From Christiangramia sp. (GTDB lineage: Bacteria; Bacteroidota; Bacteroidia; Flavobacteriales; Flavobacteriaceae), in assembly GCA_024635735.1 (NCBI GenBank), contig JAGXII010000107.1, forward strand, positions 1 through 31,633: 31,633 nucleotides of DNA, read 5' to 3'. A program made the translations under genes and the position numbers. Under the pieces are notes generated by a model that was given only the letters and a program-made list of their open reading frames with translations, was not told the origin of the DNA and did not search any database. The number at the start of each line of letters is the position of its first letter. Position 1 is the first letter of the stretch. Below are positions 1 to 7,331 of this stretch, piece by piece.

Positions 1-1
1 G

Positions 2-133
2 AATATCAGTGTCTTCGGAGTTACTTTATCACAGCATTGGCAGGGAACACCTTTTGTAAATGCGTTTCTTCTTTTACTGAATATTATCTGTATCCTTTAC
101 GAACTTCAAAACCTTAAACTCTATTTAGTCTGA
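2..133 (+). CDS. C-terminal end of an unrecognised membrane protein (partial, cut by window start)
   Basis: An open frame runs from the window edge to a TGA at 131-133 and gives 43 residues. It holds a hydrophobic stretch (AFLLLLNIICILYEL) that looks like a terminal membrane helix, followed by a short charged tail. No start codon is present because the gene begins upstream of the window. The other plus-strand frames here close sooner and lack the hydrophobic pattern. I do not recognise the family, and the call rests only on the open frame and its composition, so it is tentative. Confidence 0.4.
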   Translation, partial: NISVFGVTLSQHWQGTPFVNAFLLLLNIICILYELQNLKLYLV

Positions 134-498
134 AAGTTTGAAATTGTTTATGCGCTAAAAAAGCATAAAACAATTGTCATCCTGTCACCTTTAGTTCTCC
201 TTTTAAAATTATTTAAAATTTGATTTTCCGGGAAAGAAGAAATTCAACTGGATTTTCTGGCAAGTACAAGTTTACTTATCATTACAATAAATTTATTTCG
301 GAATATAAAATTTATGCTGACTGAAAAGCTGGTTCTGTTTTTAGGATCTTCATATTCTCCTGACAGTTATATTCTCATTTCTAAGTAAAAGAAGGGTCTG
401 AAAAGTTGAAGAAGAGTCATCCTGTTTCGATAGCTATCGGGATAATTCAGAATCTCAACTAACTGGTTTTAAATTTAAGTGAAAGGACTATTGGTGTA
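134..498. other. Long gap without a supported gene; contains a 12-bp palindrome and a repeated decamer
   Basis: No convincing coding frame is visible on either strand. The stretch holds the perfect palindrome CGATAGCTATCG at 428-439. The decamer GTCATCCTGT occurs at 176-185 and again at 416-425, 240 bp apart. The gap lies downstream of both flanking genes (the partial gene on plus and the desaturase on minus), so it is a convergent 3' region where terminators or dispersed palindromic repeats would be expected. Confidence 0.5.
428..439. repeat. Perfect palindrome CGATAGCTATCG
   Basis: Twelve-base perfect inverted repeat in the convergent gap after the desaturase, flanked by TTT on the left and GGGATAA on the right, so the left flank does not continue the symmetry. 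From memory, palindromes with the core CCCGATAGCTATCGGG are scattered through intergenic regions of several flavobacterial genomes, and this may be a decayed copy. Only one copy lies in the window, so the family assignment is unproven. Confidence 0.5.
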
Positions 499-1590
499 TT
501 AAACCACAATATTCTTCTTTCCTAAGTCTCTTAACATTTTAATATGATCTACAATGGCCATTATAAAGCTTTGCTTAGTGTGATAAGGCAACCCAAATTC
601 CCTGGCCGTATCTTCTACAATAACCGAGATATTTTTATAGTGCACATGACAGATATTGGGAAATAAATGATGTTCCACCTGATAATTTAATCCTCCAATA
701 AGCCAGGAAAATACTTTGCTGCGAGGGGAAAAATTACTGGTCGTGGCTAACTGATGCCTGTACCAGTCCCCGGTGATTATGTTTTTTTCATCGGGCATGG
801 GAAAATCTGTATCCGGAATAATATGAGCAATCTGGAAAACTGTACTTACCAGAAAACCGGTTATAATATGCATGCTAAGAAAAGCAAGGACAATAATCCA
901 CCAGGAAAGAGGCACTATGATTAATGGTAATATCAAGGCATAAGAATAATACAATAACTTCCAGCCTATTATTGCAGTAATTTTCTTATTGAATTCCTTA
1001 TTATCCATAAAACCCATATTTCTATAGCGCGTTAATCGAACGAAATCTTTCGCGGTAACCCATAGAATGGTTGAAATACAATAAAAAAACCATATGTATA
1101 TATATTGAAATTTGTGAGACCAGTGCCATTTAGTATTTGGTGAAAATCTGAGAAAAAAGGGAGGATTAATATCATCATCAGATCCATTTACGTTGGTGAA
1201 TGTATGATGTAAGACATTGTGCTGTATCTTCCATACCGTTGCATTTGCACCTATTAGATTAAGGGTATAACCTAAAATCTTGTTAGTTCTTTTATGTCTT
1301 GAATAAGATCCGTGTATTGCGTCGTGCATAATTCCCATCCCAATACCCGACATCCCCAAACCACTTACAATATATAAAGCGAAAAGAAGCCATACGCTTT
1401 TTACAATGCCGGTATTTATAAGGAATAATGGTCCAAAAAATAATAAAAGCATGAAAATAGTTTTTAAAATCATGCTTTTATTTGCATGCTTGCTTATATT
1501 ATTAGTTTTGAAATAGCCATTCACCCGGCTTTTCAATTCCTTTGAAAAATCTGTACTTCTTCTGTTTGAAAATTGAGGAGTTTTAATCAT
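499..1590 (-). CDS. Acyl-lipid / fatty acid desaturase (membrane di-iron)
   Basis: A 363-residue integral membrane desaturase. It would use O2 and electrons from an external donor to introduce a double bond into an acyl chain. All three histidine boxes are present: HDAIH at about 89-93, HNVLHH at 124-129 and QVEHH at 304-308. The Gln in the third box is typical of front-end (delta-5/delta-6, linoleoyl-CoA-type) desaturases. There is no N-terminal cytochrome b5 domain, so a separate ferredoxin or cytochrome must supply electrons. Hydrophobic pairs lie at about 40-85 and 210-255. The gene stands alone. A hairpin sits in its leader at 1601-1628, close to the ATG. Substrate and double-bond position cannot be read from the sequence; membrane fluidity adjustment is the likely role by family. 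Confidence 0.88.
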   Translation of the reverse strand: MIKTPQFSNRRSTDFSKELKSRVNGYFKTNNISKHANKSMILKTIFMLLLFFGPLFLINTGIVKSVWLLFALYIVSGLGMSGIGMGIMHDAIHGSYSRHKRTNKILGYTLNLIGANATVWKIQHNVLHHTFTNVNGSDDDINPPFFLRFSPNTKWHWSHKFQYIYIWFFYCISTILWVTAKDFVRLTRYRNMGFMDNKEFNKKITAIIGWKLLYYSYALILPLIIVPLSWWIIVLAFLSMHIITGFLVSTVFQIAHIIPDTDFPMPDEKNIITGDWYRHQLATTSNFSPRSKVFSWLIGGLNYQVEHHLFPNICHVHYKNISVIVEDTAREFGLPYHTKQSFIMAIVDHIKMLRDLGKKNIVV

Positions 1591-1600
1591 TTTTAATTTT

Positions 1601-1628
1601 AATAAAAGCCATTTTAAGCTTTTTTATT
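1601..1628 (-). promoter_or_regulatory. Leader hairpin just upstream of the desaturase start
   Basis: On the minus strand the leader can fold as an AAAAGC/GCTTTT stem around a loop of about 8 nt, ending roughly 10 nt before the ATG at 1590. The flanking A/T runs extend the pairing imperfectly. It could modulate ribosome access to the desaturase, or be a terminator-like remnant: the core TTTTAATAAAAGC is shared with the repeats at 21366 and 24867. The stem is short, so a regulatory role is only an inference. Confidence 0.3.
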
Positions 1629-1762
1629 CTACCTTAATATAGGTAATACAAATCTAAACTCCAAAAAACTAAAAAGACTTCGCAAATTTGCGAAACCTGA
1701 TCAATTGTATTGCGCTGCAAACGTTTTATGAATGAATACCTTATGCTTATCATCTATAAGTC

Positions 1763-1969
1763 TTATTCTTTCTCAAGAATTTTCAATTGAGAATTAAGAC
1801 TGTCGTAATAATTCTTAAATTCTTTTTCGCTAAGGCCTTTAGAAGAATAAGTTAAAAACAAAGGAGTTTCTATTAAATTCTCGTAAATTTCAGGGAATTC
1901 GTTTTGATAAGCGAGGGTCAAATCAAAAATTTTATGCGTGATCCTCTCTGGAATAAACTTATTCTTCAT
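1763..1969 (-). CDS. Hypothetical small protein, 68 residues
   Basis: A short charged, soluble-looking ORF with no signal peptide or membrane segment. The predicted chain begins MKNKFIPERITHKIFDL and ends in a lysine/glutamate-rich helix (LNSQLKILEKE), so it is probably mostly helical. I do not recognise a family. It lies between the desaturase and the AraC-type gene, on the strand opposite the latter. The start was taken at the only in-frame ATG. Normal-looking codon and residue composition favour a real gene over a chance frame, but the evidence is modest. Confidence 0.5.
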   Translation of the reverse strand: MKNKFIPERITHKIFDLTLAYQNEFPEIYENLIETPLFLTYSSKGLSEKEFKNYYDSLNSQLKILEKE

Positions 1970-2149
1970 AGCTCCATGAATTCATTCGGTTCAATCGAAA
2001 AGATAAGGACTTTTCCGGTTGTTTACTTACATATTAATTTTTGAAACTTATATATTTTACATTTCTACTCTGCTCCGGTTCGCCCAGAATCTTCAAAATT
2101 ATAAGTGAGCCCTTCATTATTCCTTTTTAAATAAGTTTAATATTAAACA

Positions 2150-2710
2150 ATGGTTCTATACATTAAATATATGGTGAGTTTACGATGTAAAATGGTCGTA
2201 AAGGAAGAGTTAAAAAAACTTGGACTCCATTTTGTAAATGTAGACCTGGGAACAGTAGAAATATTAGAGAATATAACTTCAAAACAAAGAACTGAATTAC
2301 AAAAAAATCTATTGAAGTTTGGCTTAGAACTACTAGACGATAAAAGAAACATTATAATTGAAAGGATAAAATCACTTATAATTGAAATGGTGCATTATTC
2401 TGATGAACTGCCTAAAGTAAATTATTCTGATTTTATCAGTGAAAAACTTGGTTATGATTATACCTATCTATCCAACATTTTCTCCGAAGTAAAAGGGATT
2501 ACCATTCAACAGTTTATCATTATTCATAAGATTGAAAGGGTTAAAGAATTATTGCTCTATGATGAGCTAAATTTAACCGAAATATCTTATATGCTTAATT
2601 ATAGCAGTGTGGCACATTTATCCAATCAGTTTAAAAAGATCACAGGCCTCACACCATCTTATTATAAGAAAATAAAGAAAATGCGTCGTAAAAATCTGGA
2701 AGACCTGTGA
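2150..2710 (+). CDS. AraC-family transcriptional regulator with HMA-like N-terminal region
   Basis: A 186-residue DNA-binding protein. The C-terminal half (about 85-180) is an AraC-type double helix-turn-helix, with the characteristic ITIQQFIIIHKIERVKELL and FKKITGLTPSYYKK segments. The N-terminal 70 residues (IKYMVSLRCKMVVKEELKKLGL, then VDLGTVEI) have the spacing of a small ferredoxin-like heavy-metal-associated fold. The usual CxxC pair is absent: only one Cys, at about residue 13, remains. The first ATG was kept because it completes the first strand of that fold. This architecture recurs in Bacteroidota near metal or stress genes, but no metal transporter is seen here. A strong terminator follows at 2851-2884. 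The regulated genes are not evident; the divergent desaturase region is one possibility. Confidence 0.8.
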   Translation: MVLYIKYMVSLRCKMVVKEELKKLGLHFVNVDLGTVEILENITSKQRTELQKNLLKFGLELLDDKRNIIIERIKSLIIEMVHYSDELPKVNYSDFISEKLGYDYTYLSNIFSEVKGITIQQFIIIHKIERVKELLLYDELNLTEISYMLNYSSVAHLSNQFKKITGLTPSYYKKIKKMRRKNLEDL

Positions 2711-2850
2711 TTTCCGCAACATTCATGCTTTCAGGTAGAAGCAATATCAACATATTTTCTGGAATCTGCAGAAAACAGTCTAAACCGGAATACTAAATTA
2801 ATTTGGGACGCAGATGAAAGATTTTTAGATATCTTCATACAGATGCATTT

Positions 2851-2884
2851 AAAAGTCTTATATGAAAATCATAAGACTTTTTTA
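2851..2884 (+). terminator. Rho-independent terminator after the AraC-type gene
   Basis: An 11-bp perfect stem (AAAAGTCTTAT paired with ATAAGACTTTT), 9-nt loop, ending in a T-run. It lies about 140 nt after the AraC-type stop codon, the only upstream plus-strand gene, and separates that gene from the cupin block. Confidence 0.8.
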
Positions 2885-3025
2885 TATGTAATCATCAAAT
2901 GTGGCAAAAATATAACTTTAAACTTTAATTATATAAGGCTCCATCCTCAATTAATCCTGATCTTTCATCTCTCCCCTTCTAATTAATTTTAAGACCCTCG
3001 ACTTAAATAATTAACCAAATTAATC

Positions 3026-3364
3026 ATGGAACATGTTGAAGTTGAAAAATCCAAGGTCTTTATTATTGTTAAAATTATTGAGTATGTACCCAACGCCGTG
3101 GTAATAAAAACAATCATAAAAAAAACTACAGGAAATGTCAGTGCAGTTTCTTTTGATTCGGGCGAAAATCTTACAGAAAAGATTTCCCCCTTCGATACTT
3201 TTATTCAGATCATAGAAGGAAAAGCTGAAGTTTCGATCGATGATATTTCACAAACTCTGGAAACGGGTCAAGCTATAATTATTCCTGCGCACTCCCGAAA
3301 TACCATTAAAGCAAACGAAAGATTTAAAATGATCTCTACCATCATTAAAAGTGGTTATGAGTAA
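3026..3364 (+). CDS. Small cupin-domain protein
   Basis: A 112-residue single-domain protein. Residues about 40-105 follow the cupin beta-barrel pattern: a region around SPFDTFIQIIEGKAEVSIDD, then TLETGQAIIIPAHSRNTIKA. The first cupin motif lacks the usual HxH pair (only SPFDTF); a His is present in the second motif (PAHSR). Metal binding is therefore doubtful and a ligand-binding or scaffold role is as likely as catalysis. It opens the plus-strand block and is 18 nt ahead of the broken SPFH gene, suggesting one transcript. Its exact role cannot be read from the sequence. Confidence 0.75.
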   Translation: MEHVEVEKSKVFIIVKIIEYVPNAVVIKTIIKKTTGNVSAVSFDSGENLTEKISPFDTFIQIIEGKAEVSIDDISQTLETGQAIIIPAHSRNTIKANERFKMISTIIKSGYE

Positions 3365-3382
3365 AAAATTAAAACTATTATC

Positions 3383-4043
3383 ATGTACACATATCTGTTG
3401 TTACTAATTCCAGTATTTCTATTTCTTTTAATAGGAATAAAAATAGTGCGACCTACAGAAAGAGGCTTAATTGAAAGACTTGGAAAATATGCCCATTTCG
3501 CAGGCTCTGGTTTCCACTGGATCATTCCTGTGATAGACCGGATTTTTATAGTAAATGTTACCGAACAAATGGTAGATGCCGAGCCCCAGGAAATAATTAC
3601 CAATGACAACCTAAATACCAGCGTGGACGCTCGGTCTATTTCAGAATAAAAGATGATGAAGAAAGCGTAAAGGGTTCTATTTATCCATGAACAAAGTGGT
3701 GAAGGCCGAAAATGAAAAAATTGCGGCCATAGATTCAGCCACCGCTGCTGAAACTGTTGCAGACGGAATAAAACGTGCAAAAATTAAAGAAGCTGAAGGT
3801 TATAAAAGGGCCAAAATTCTTCATGCTGAAGGAGAGGCTGAAGCTATAAAACTGGTAAATGAAGCAGCAGATAAGTTTTTTATTGGGAATGCCCAGATTC
3901 TTAGAAAACTTGAAGCCGTAGAAACCTCCTTGCAGAAAAATGCAAAAATTGTAGTTCCTACCGGTAGCGAGTTAGTCAATATTATTGGAGAGATGGCAGG
4001 AGTTGTAGCACCAGTTATCAAAAAACCAACTATGAAATCATAG
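3383..4043 (+). pseudogene. Decayed stomatin/prohibitin (SPFH/band 7) membrane protein: frameshift plus internal deletion
   Basis: Three pieces of one SPFH protein appear in three frames. 3383-3633 encodes the N-terminal membrane anchor and start of the SPFH domain (VRPTERGLIERLGKYA, NLNTSVDA). From 3634 a second frame continues it as VYFRIKDDEESVKGSIYP until 3690, implying loss of about one base near 3632. From 3687 a third frame resumes with MNKVVKAENEKIAAID and the coiled C-terminal part (AEGEAEAIKLVNEAADK) to 4043. Compared with intact family members as I remember them, about 65-75 residues of the central domain, including the second half of the SPFH core, are missing at the 3683-3687 junction. 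A sequencing error could explain the frameshift but not the deletion. Intact relatives form membrane microdomain or protease-scaffold assemblies. Confidence 0.85.
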
Positions 4044-4063
4044 AGTACAGATGAAAAAAGTAA

Positions 4064-4720
4064 ATGAAAACGGTTGGAGACATAGGAACGCAAAAAAATA
4101 TAGCTGTAATCGTGGCCCATCCCGATGATGAAACCTTGTGGTGTGGAGGGACGATTTTAATGAATCCACAATGCCATTGGTTTATCACCTGTCTTTGCAG
4201 AAAAAACGATCCTGACAGAGCTCCGAAATTTAAACAGGTCTTGAAAGTTTTAAAAGCACAAGGCAATATGGGTGACCTGGATGACAGCCCTGAACAACAA
4301 GCAATACCTATAAAAAATATAAAAAATCTCATTTTGGAATTGCTGCCTTCAGATAACTATGATCTTATCATCACTCATAATCCCACAGGAGAATATACCA
4401 GACATAAAAGACATGAAGAAATTAGCAGGGCAGTTATAGAGCTATGGTATAAAAATAAAATTTCAACAAAAGAACTCTGGACTTTTGCGTATGAGGACGG
4501 AAATAAACAATACCTGCCAAAAACGCAAATCTCCGCCAGTATTCATTATCAGCTTTCAAAAGAAATCTATGATCTCAAATATAAACTGATCAACGAAATC
4601 TACACTTTTCCTGCCAACGGTTTTGAGGCTCAAACAACTCCGAAAGAAGAAGCCTTCTGGAAATTTGAAACATCAGTAGATGCCTTGATCTGGCTTAGGC
4701 AAAAAGGAATTTTGAAATAA
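4064..4720 (+). CDS. PIG-L family deacetylase (LmbE-like)
   Basis: A 218-residue metal-dependent N-deacetylase of the PIG-L/LmbE superfamily. Members remove acetyl from N-acetylglucosamine-type sugars on lipids, glycosides or small thiols. The zinc motif AHPDDE is at 18-23, and the distal histidine region THNPTGEY...HKRHEE is at about 104-119. Length and fold order match the family. There is no signal peptide, so it is cytoplasmic. It is 2 nt ahead of a GT4 gene and so almost certainly co-transcribed with it; in many pathways such pairs deacetylate a sugar that a GT4 enzyme has just attached. The actual substrate here is unknown. Confidence 0.85.
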   Translation: MKTVGDIGTQKNIAVIVAHPDDETLWCGGTILMNPQCHWFITCLCRKNDPDRAPKFKQVLKVLKAQGNMGDLDDSPEQQAIPIKNIKNLILELLPSDNYDLIITHNPTGEYTRHKRHEEISRAVIELWYKNKISTKELWTFAYEDGNKQYLPKTQISASIHYQLSKEIYDLKYKLINEIYTFPANGFEAQTTPKEEAFWKFETSVDALIWLRQKGILK

Positions 4721-4722
4721 AA

Positions 4723-5874
4723 ATGATTAATATGAAGGTTCTTGTACTTTATGATTACCCCCCATCCCCTGGTGGCCTGGCCACTCAAGGGGATTTACTG
4801 TACAGGGGCCTTCTTGAACTTGGAGTAGATGTCCATGCTGTAAATTTTGAATCGGCTCAGGAAAAGGAATGGTATTATCGCTGGTTTAAGCCCGATGTTG
4901 TTATTGGAGTTGGTTATTGGGGGCATACTCCACATCTAATTCTCCACCCTAAACATTACGGCATTTTACCTGTTCCATGGCTGGTTGCCGATGGTTATAT
5001 CGCGAATTATCAGGAAGTGCTTAATGAATTACCGCTTATTCTGGTTACCTCAAAATGGGTCAAAGAAATGTACGTCCGAGACGGTATCAAGCCTGAAAAT
5101 ATCGAGGTACTTCCTGTAGGCTGCGATACTTCATCTTTTATTCCATTTGACAAAAATGACCCCAAGATTCTTGCCGTAAGGGAAGCTTTGGGAATCTCGC
5201 CAGAACAACTAATGATCTTAACAGTAGGAGGTGATGCGGCCTCCAAAGGTGCTCAGGAAGTCATGCAAGCCATGTCTATTATAGATACTAAAGCCCCCGA
5301 ATGGAAATACGTTTGTAAAGTATGGCCCCAGCCTAGAACCAAAGCCCAAAATCAAATAGATCTCGAAATGGCAAATCATCTTGGTCTGGAAAAAAATATT
5401 ATTTATGCCACTAATAAAATATCCAGAAATTTTATGCCTTATTTAATAGGTGCCTGTGATATATACGCGGCTCCGTCCAGACTTGAGGGTTTTGGAATGC
5501 CGCAGGTAGAAGCAGGAGCTTGCGGAAAACCTGTAATAGGTATAAGGGCGATGGGAATGTTAGATACACTTATTCACGAAGAAACTGCCTTTCTTGCCGA
5601 GGTCGCCAGGAAAATAGTGGTGAAGGAAGTGAAACTGGGTAAAGAATCCGGTTTTGAAAAGAAACAGAAAGTTGAATTTGATATTCCCAGAACGGTGGAT
5701 TATCGCGCAAACATTCAGGATATCGCCGATTATATGTTAAGGCTCATGGAAGACGCTGAATTAAGAGAAAAAATGGGAACAAAGGCAAGAGCACATATCG
5801 TAGAAAATTTTGACTACCTGGTAGTGGCACAAAAATTTATAAACATAATCCAGGAAAAACTTGGAATAAATTAA
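4723..5874 (+). CDS. Glycosyltransferase family 4 (GT-B fold)
   Basis: A 383-residue cytoplasmic GT-B enzyme. The N-terminal acceptor domain starts MKVLVLYDYPPSPGG. The C-terminal donor domain contains SRLEGFGMPQVEAGACG at 252-268, with the retaining GT4 E-x7-E pair (E255 and E263). Between about residues 292 and 325 there is a lysine-rich insert (VARKIVVKEVKLG...) not usual at that point, just before RTVDYRANIQDIA. A second ATG at 4732 is an equally good start. It is 2 nt after the PIG-L stop and 6 nt before the GH100-like gene, so these three are probably one operon. The donor is likely a nucleotide hexose; sugar and acceptor are not determinable. Confidence 0.85.
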   Translation: MINMKVLVLYDYPPSPGGLATQGDLLYRGLLELGVDVHAVNFESAQEKEWYYRWFKPDVVIGVGYWGHTPHLILHPKHYGILPVPWLVADGYIANYQEVLNELPLILVTSKWVKEMYVRDGIKPENIEVLPVGCDTSSFIPFDKNDPKILAVREALGISPEQLMILTVGGDAASKGAQEVMQAMSIIDTKAPEWKYVCKVWPQPRTKAQNQIDLEMANHLGLEKNIIYATNKISRNFMPYLIGACDIYAAPSRLEGFGMPQVEAGACGKPVIGIRAMGMLDTLIHEETAFLAEVARKIVVKEVKLGKESGFEKKQKVEFDIPRTVDYRANIQDIADYMLRLMEDAELREKMGTKARAHIVENFDYLVVAQKFINIIQEKLGIN

Positions 5875-5880
5875 AGGCAG

Positions 5881-7065
5881 ATGACGTCAGAAAACCGGGA
5901 TTTAATTGAATCCGCAAAAAAAGGGGCTTTGGAAGTTCTGCTTCATAATGCTAAAGGTCCTTTCCACGATCTTCCCAGAACAGCAGGCTGGGGCTATCCG
6001 GAACCTTATACCAGAGACCTTTTAATTTCAATTTTAGGAATAGCGGTTTCAAAAAATGATATTTTGATCAACAGCATGCGTAAAGTTTTAGAAACGCTTG
6101 GTGAAAATCAATCTGATAAAGGCCATATTCCATCACTGGTTCACGATAAGGAAGATCGTGGAGCAAGTGACACTACTCCCCTGTTTTTAATTGCGGTAGC
6201 CGTTTTTAGAGAAGTCGTTGATGAAGCAGATTTTTTAAAATCATCAGTTGAAAAGGCTCTGTTATGGATGGAATACCAAAGCCCATCTGATAGATTTCTC
6301 GTAGCGCAACAACCAACGAGCGACTGGCGTGATGAACAATGGGTAACCGGTTACGGTCTTTTTGTAAACAGCCTGGTTTATACCTATCTTCAGTTATACG
6401 GTAACCATAATAGAGCGAATAAAATCCGCCATGAAATGGAGGAATTCACTATTACGGGCAACAAGCCTCATCAGCATGTCCATGAAGGTCTGGCTGTAAA
6501 GCATAAACCCTACTATGCTTTCTGGTCTTATAAAATTTACAGTAGCGAACGTTTTGATTTATTGGGAAATAGTCTGGCGATATTATCAGGAATTGCGCCT
6601 CCTTCCAGAGCTATAGCCATGACTTCGTGGATTGAAAAAGAAAGTGATGCAATGATAGCTAAAGGAGAACTTGCTCCCGGGCAGACTCCTAATTTTTTTC
6701 CATTCATAAAACCAGGAGAAATAGACTGGCACCCCAGATATGAAGAATTTAATCAGCCTGGGGATTATCATAATGGTGGCATCTGGCCATTTATTTCCGG
6801 ATTATATATTGCCGCTTTGGTAGCAGCGCAAAAATTTACATTAGCAGAAACTAAGTTACTGGAGCTAACTAAAACTATCAAAAAATCCAGAACAAGAGAG
6901 TTGGAATTTGGATTTAATGAATGGTATAAAGCCCAGACCGGTAAACCTATGGGGCAGGATTGGCAAACCTGGAGTGCTTCTAATTATTTATATGCCGCAA
7001 AATGCGTAGAAGAAAAAAATACTCCATATTTTGATAAAATAAGAGAATACAGCAAAGTCAAGTAG
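5881..7065 (+). CDS. GH100-like (alpha/alpha)6 glycosidase (neutral invertase / amylo-1,6-glucosidase-like)
   Basis: A 394-residue soluble glycosidase with an (alpha/alpha)6-toroid pattern. Several segments match alkaline/neutral invertases of GH100 as I remember them: RFDLLGNSLAILSGIA at 224-239, NGGIWPFISG at 298-307 and GQDWQTWSASNYLYA at 358-372. Candidate catalytic acids are D148 in SDWRDEQW and E347 in FNEWY; these are inferred from position, not proven. The family hydrolyses sucrose, but automated annotation often calls such proteins amylo-alpha-1,6-glucosidase. No sucrose transporter or fructokinase is nearby. Its place between GT4 genes suggests it acts on the glycoside made by this cluster. 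There is no signal peptide, so it is cytoplasmic. Confidence 0.75.
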   Translation: MTSENRDLIESAKKGALEVLLHNAKGPFHDLPRTAGWGYPEPYTRDLLISILGIAVSKNDILINSMRKVLETLGENQSDKGHIPSLVHDKEDRGASDTTPLFLIAVAVFREVVDEADFLKSSVEKALLWMEYQSPSDRFLVAQQPTSDWRDEQWVTGYGLFVNSLVYTYLQLYGNHNRANKIRHEMEEFTITGNKPHQHVHEGLAVKHKPYYAFWSYKIYSSERFDLLGNSLAILSGIAPPSRAIAMTSWIEKESDAMIAKGELAPGQTPNFFPFIKPGEIDWHPRYEEFNQPGDYHNGGIWPFISGLYIAALVAAQKFTLAETKLLELTKTIKKSRTRELEFGFNEWYKAQTGKPMGQDWQTWSASNYLYAAKCVEEKNTPYFDKIREYSKVK

Positions 7066-7176
7066 CTGAAAACCTGTGATATATGTAAATTTATTCAGGA
7101 ACAATATAGTTTTATTCCCCGGACATTAAGTAGATTAATAAGTTGCTTTCAAGCGACTTAATTTAAATAATTCAAA

Positions 7177-7305
7177 ATGACAAAAGGAAAAAAAGTGTGG
7201 TCTAAATCCGATAAAACAAAGCCGGCATTAAACCTAAAGGAAAAACGGGCTGCAAAAGATGCTAAACGCAAAGAAAAAGACGGCTATCATGGCCTAATCC
7301 ATTAA
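7177..7305 (+). CDS. Small very basic ORF, 42 residues
   Basis: An ATG-to-TAA frame sits alone in the gap between the GH100-like gene and the fused GT4 gene. The product is about one third Lys/Arg (starts MTKGKKVWSKSDKTK, middle KEKRAAKDAKRKEKD, ends GYHGLIH), hydrophilic and probably disordered or helical. It is 26 nt ahead of the next ATG, so it may belong to the same transcript. No family is recognised. It could be a nucleic-acid-binding or ribosome-associated small protein, or a chance frame in A-rich sequence. Conservation in relatives would decide. Confidence 0.5.
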   Translation: MTKGKKVWSKSDKTKPALNLKEKRAAKDAKRKEKDGYHGLIH

Positions 7306-7331
7306 GGACAGCTTAATATAAATCACCAAAA

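Noticed and set aside
2143..2352. 69-residue minus-strand frame over the AraC-type gene start
   Set aside because: Serine/phenylalanine-rich shadow of the real plus-strand coding frame; no recognisable features.
3383..3649. Reading the SPFH N-terminal piece as an intact 88-residue protein
   Set aside because: The sequence after 3633 continues homologously in another frame, and the C-terminal part resumes at 3687, so it is a fragment of one broken gene.
3355..4332. Minus-strand frames across the SPFH pseudogene and PIG-L gene
   Set aside because: Antisense to clearly homologous plus-strand coding sequence; composition typical of shadow frames.
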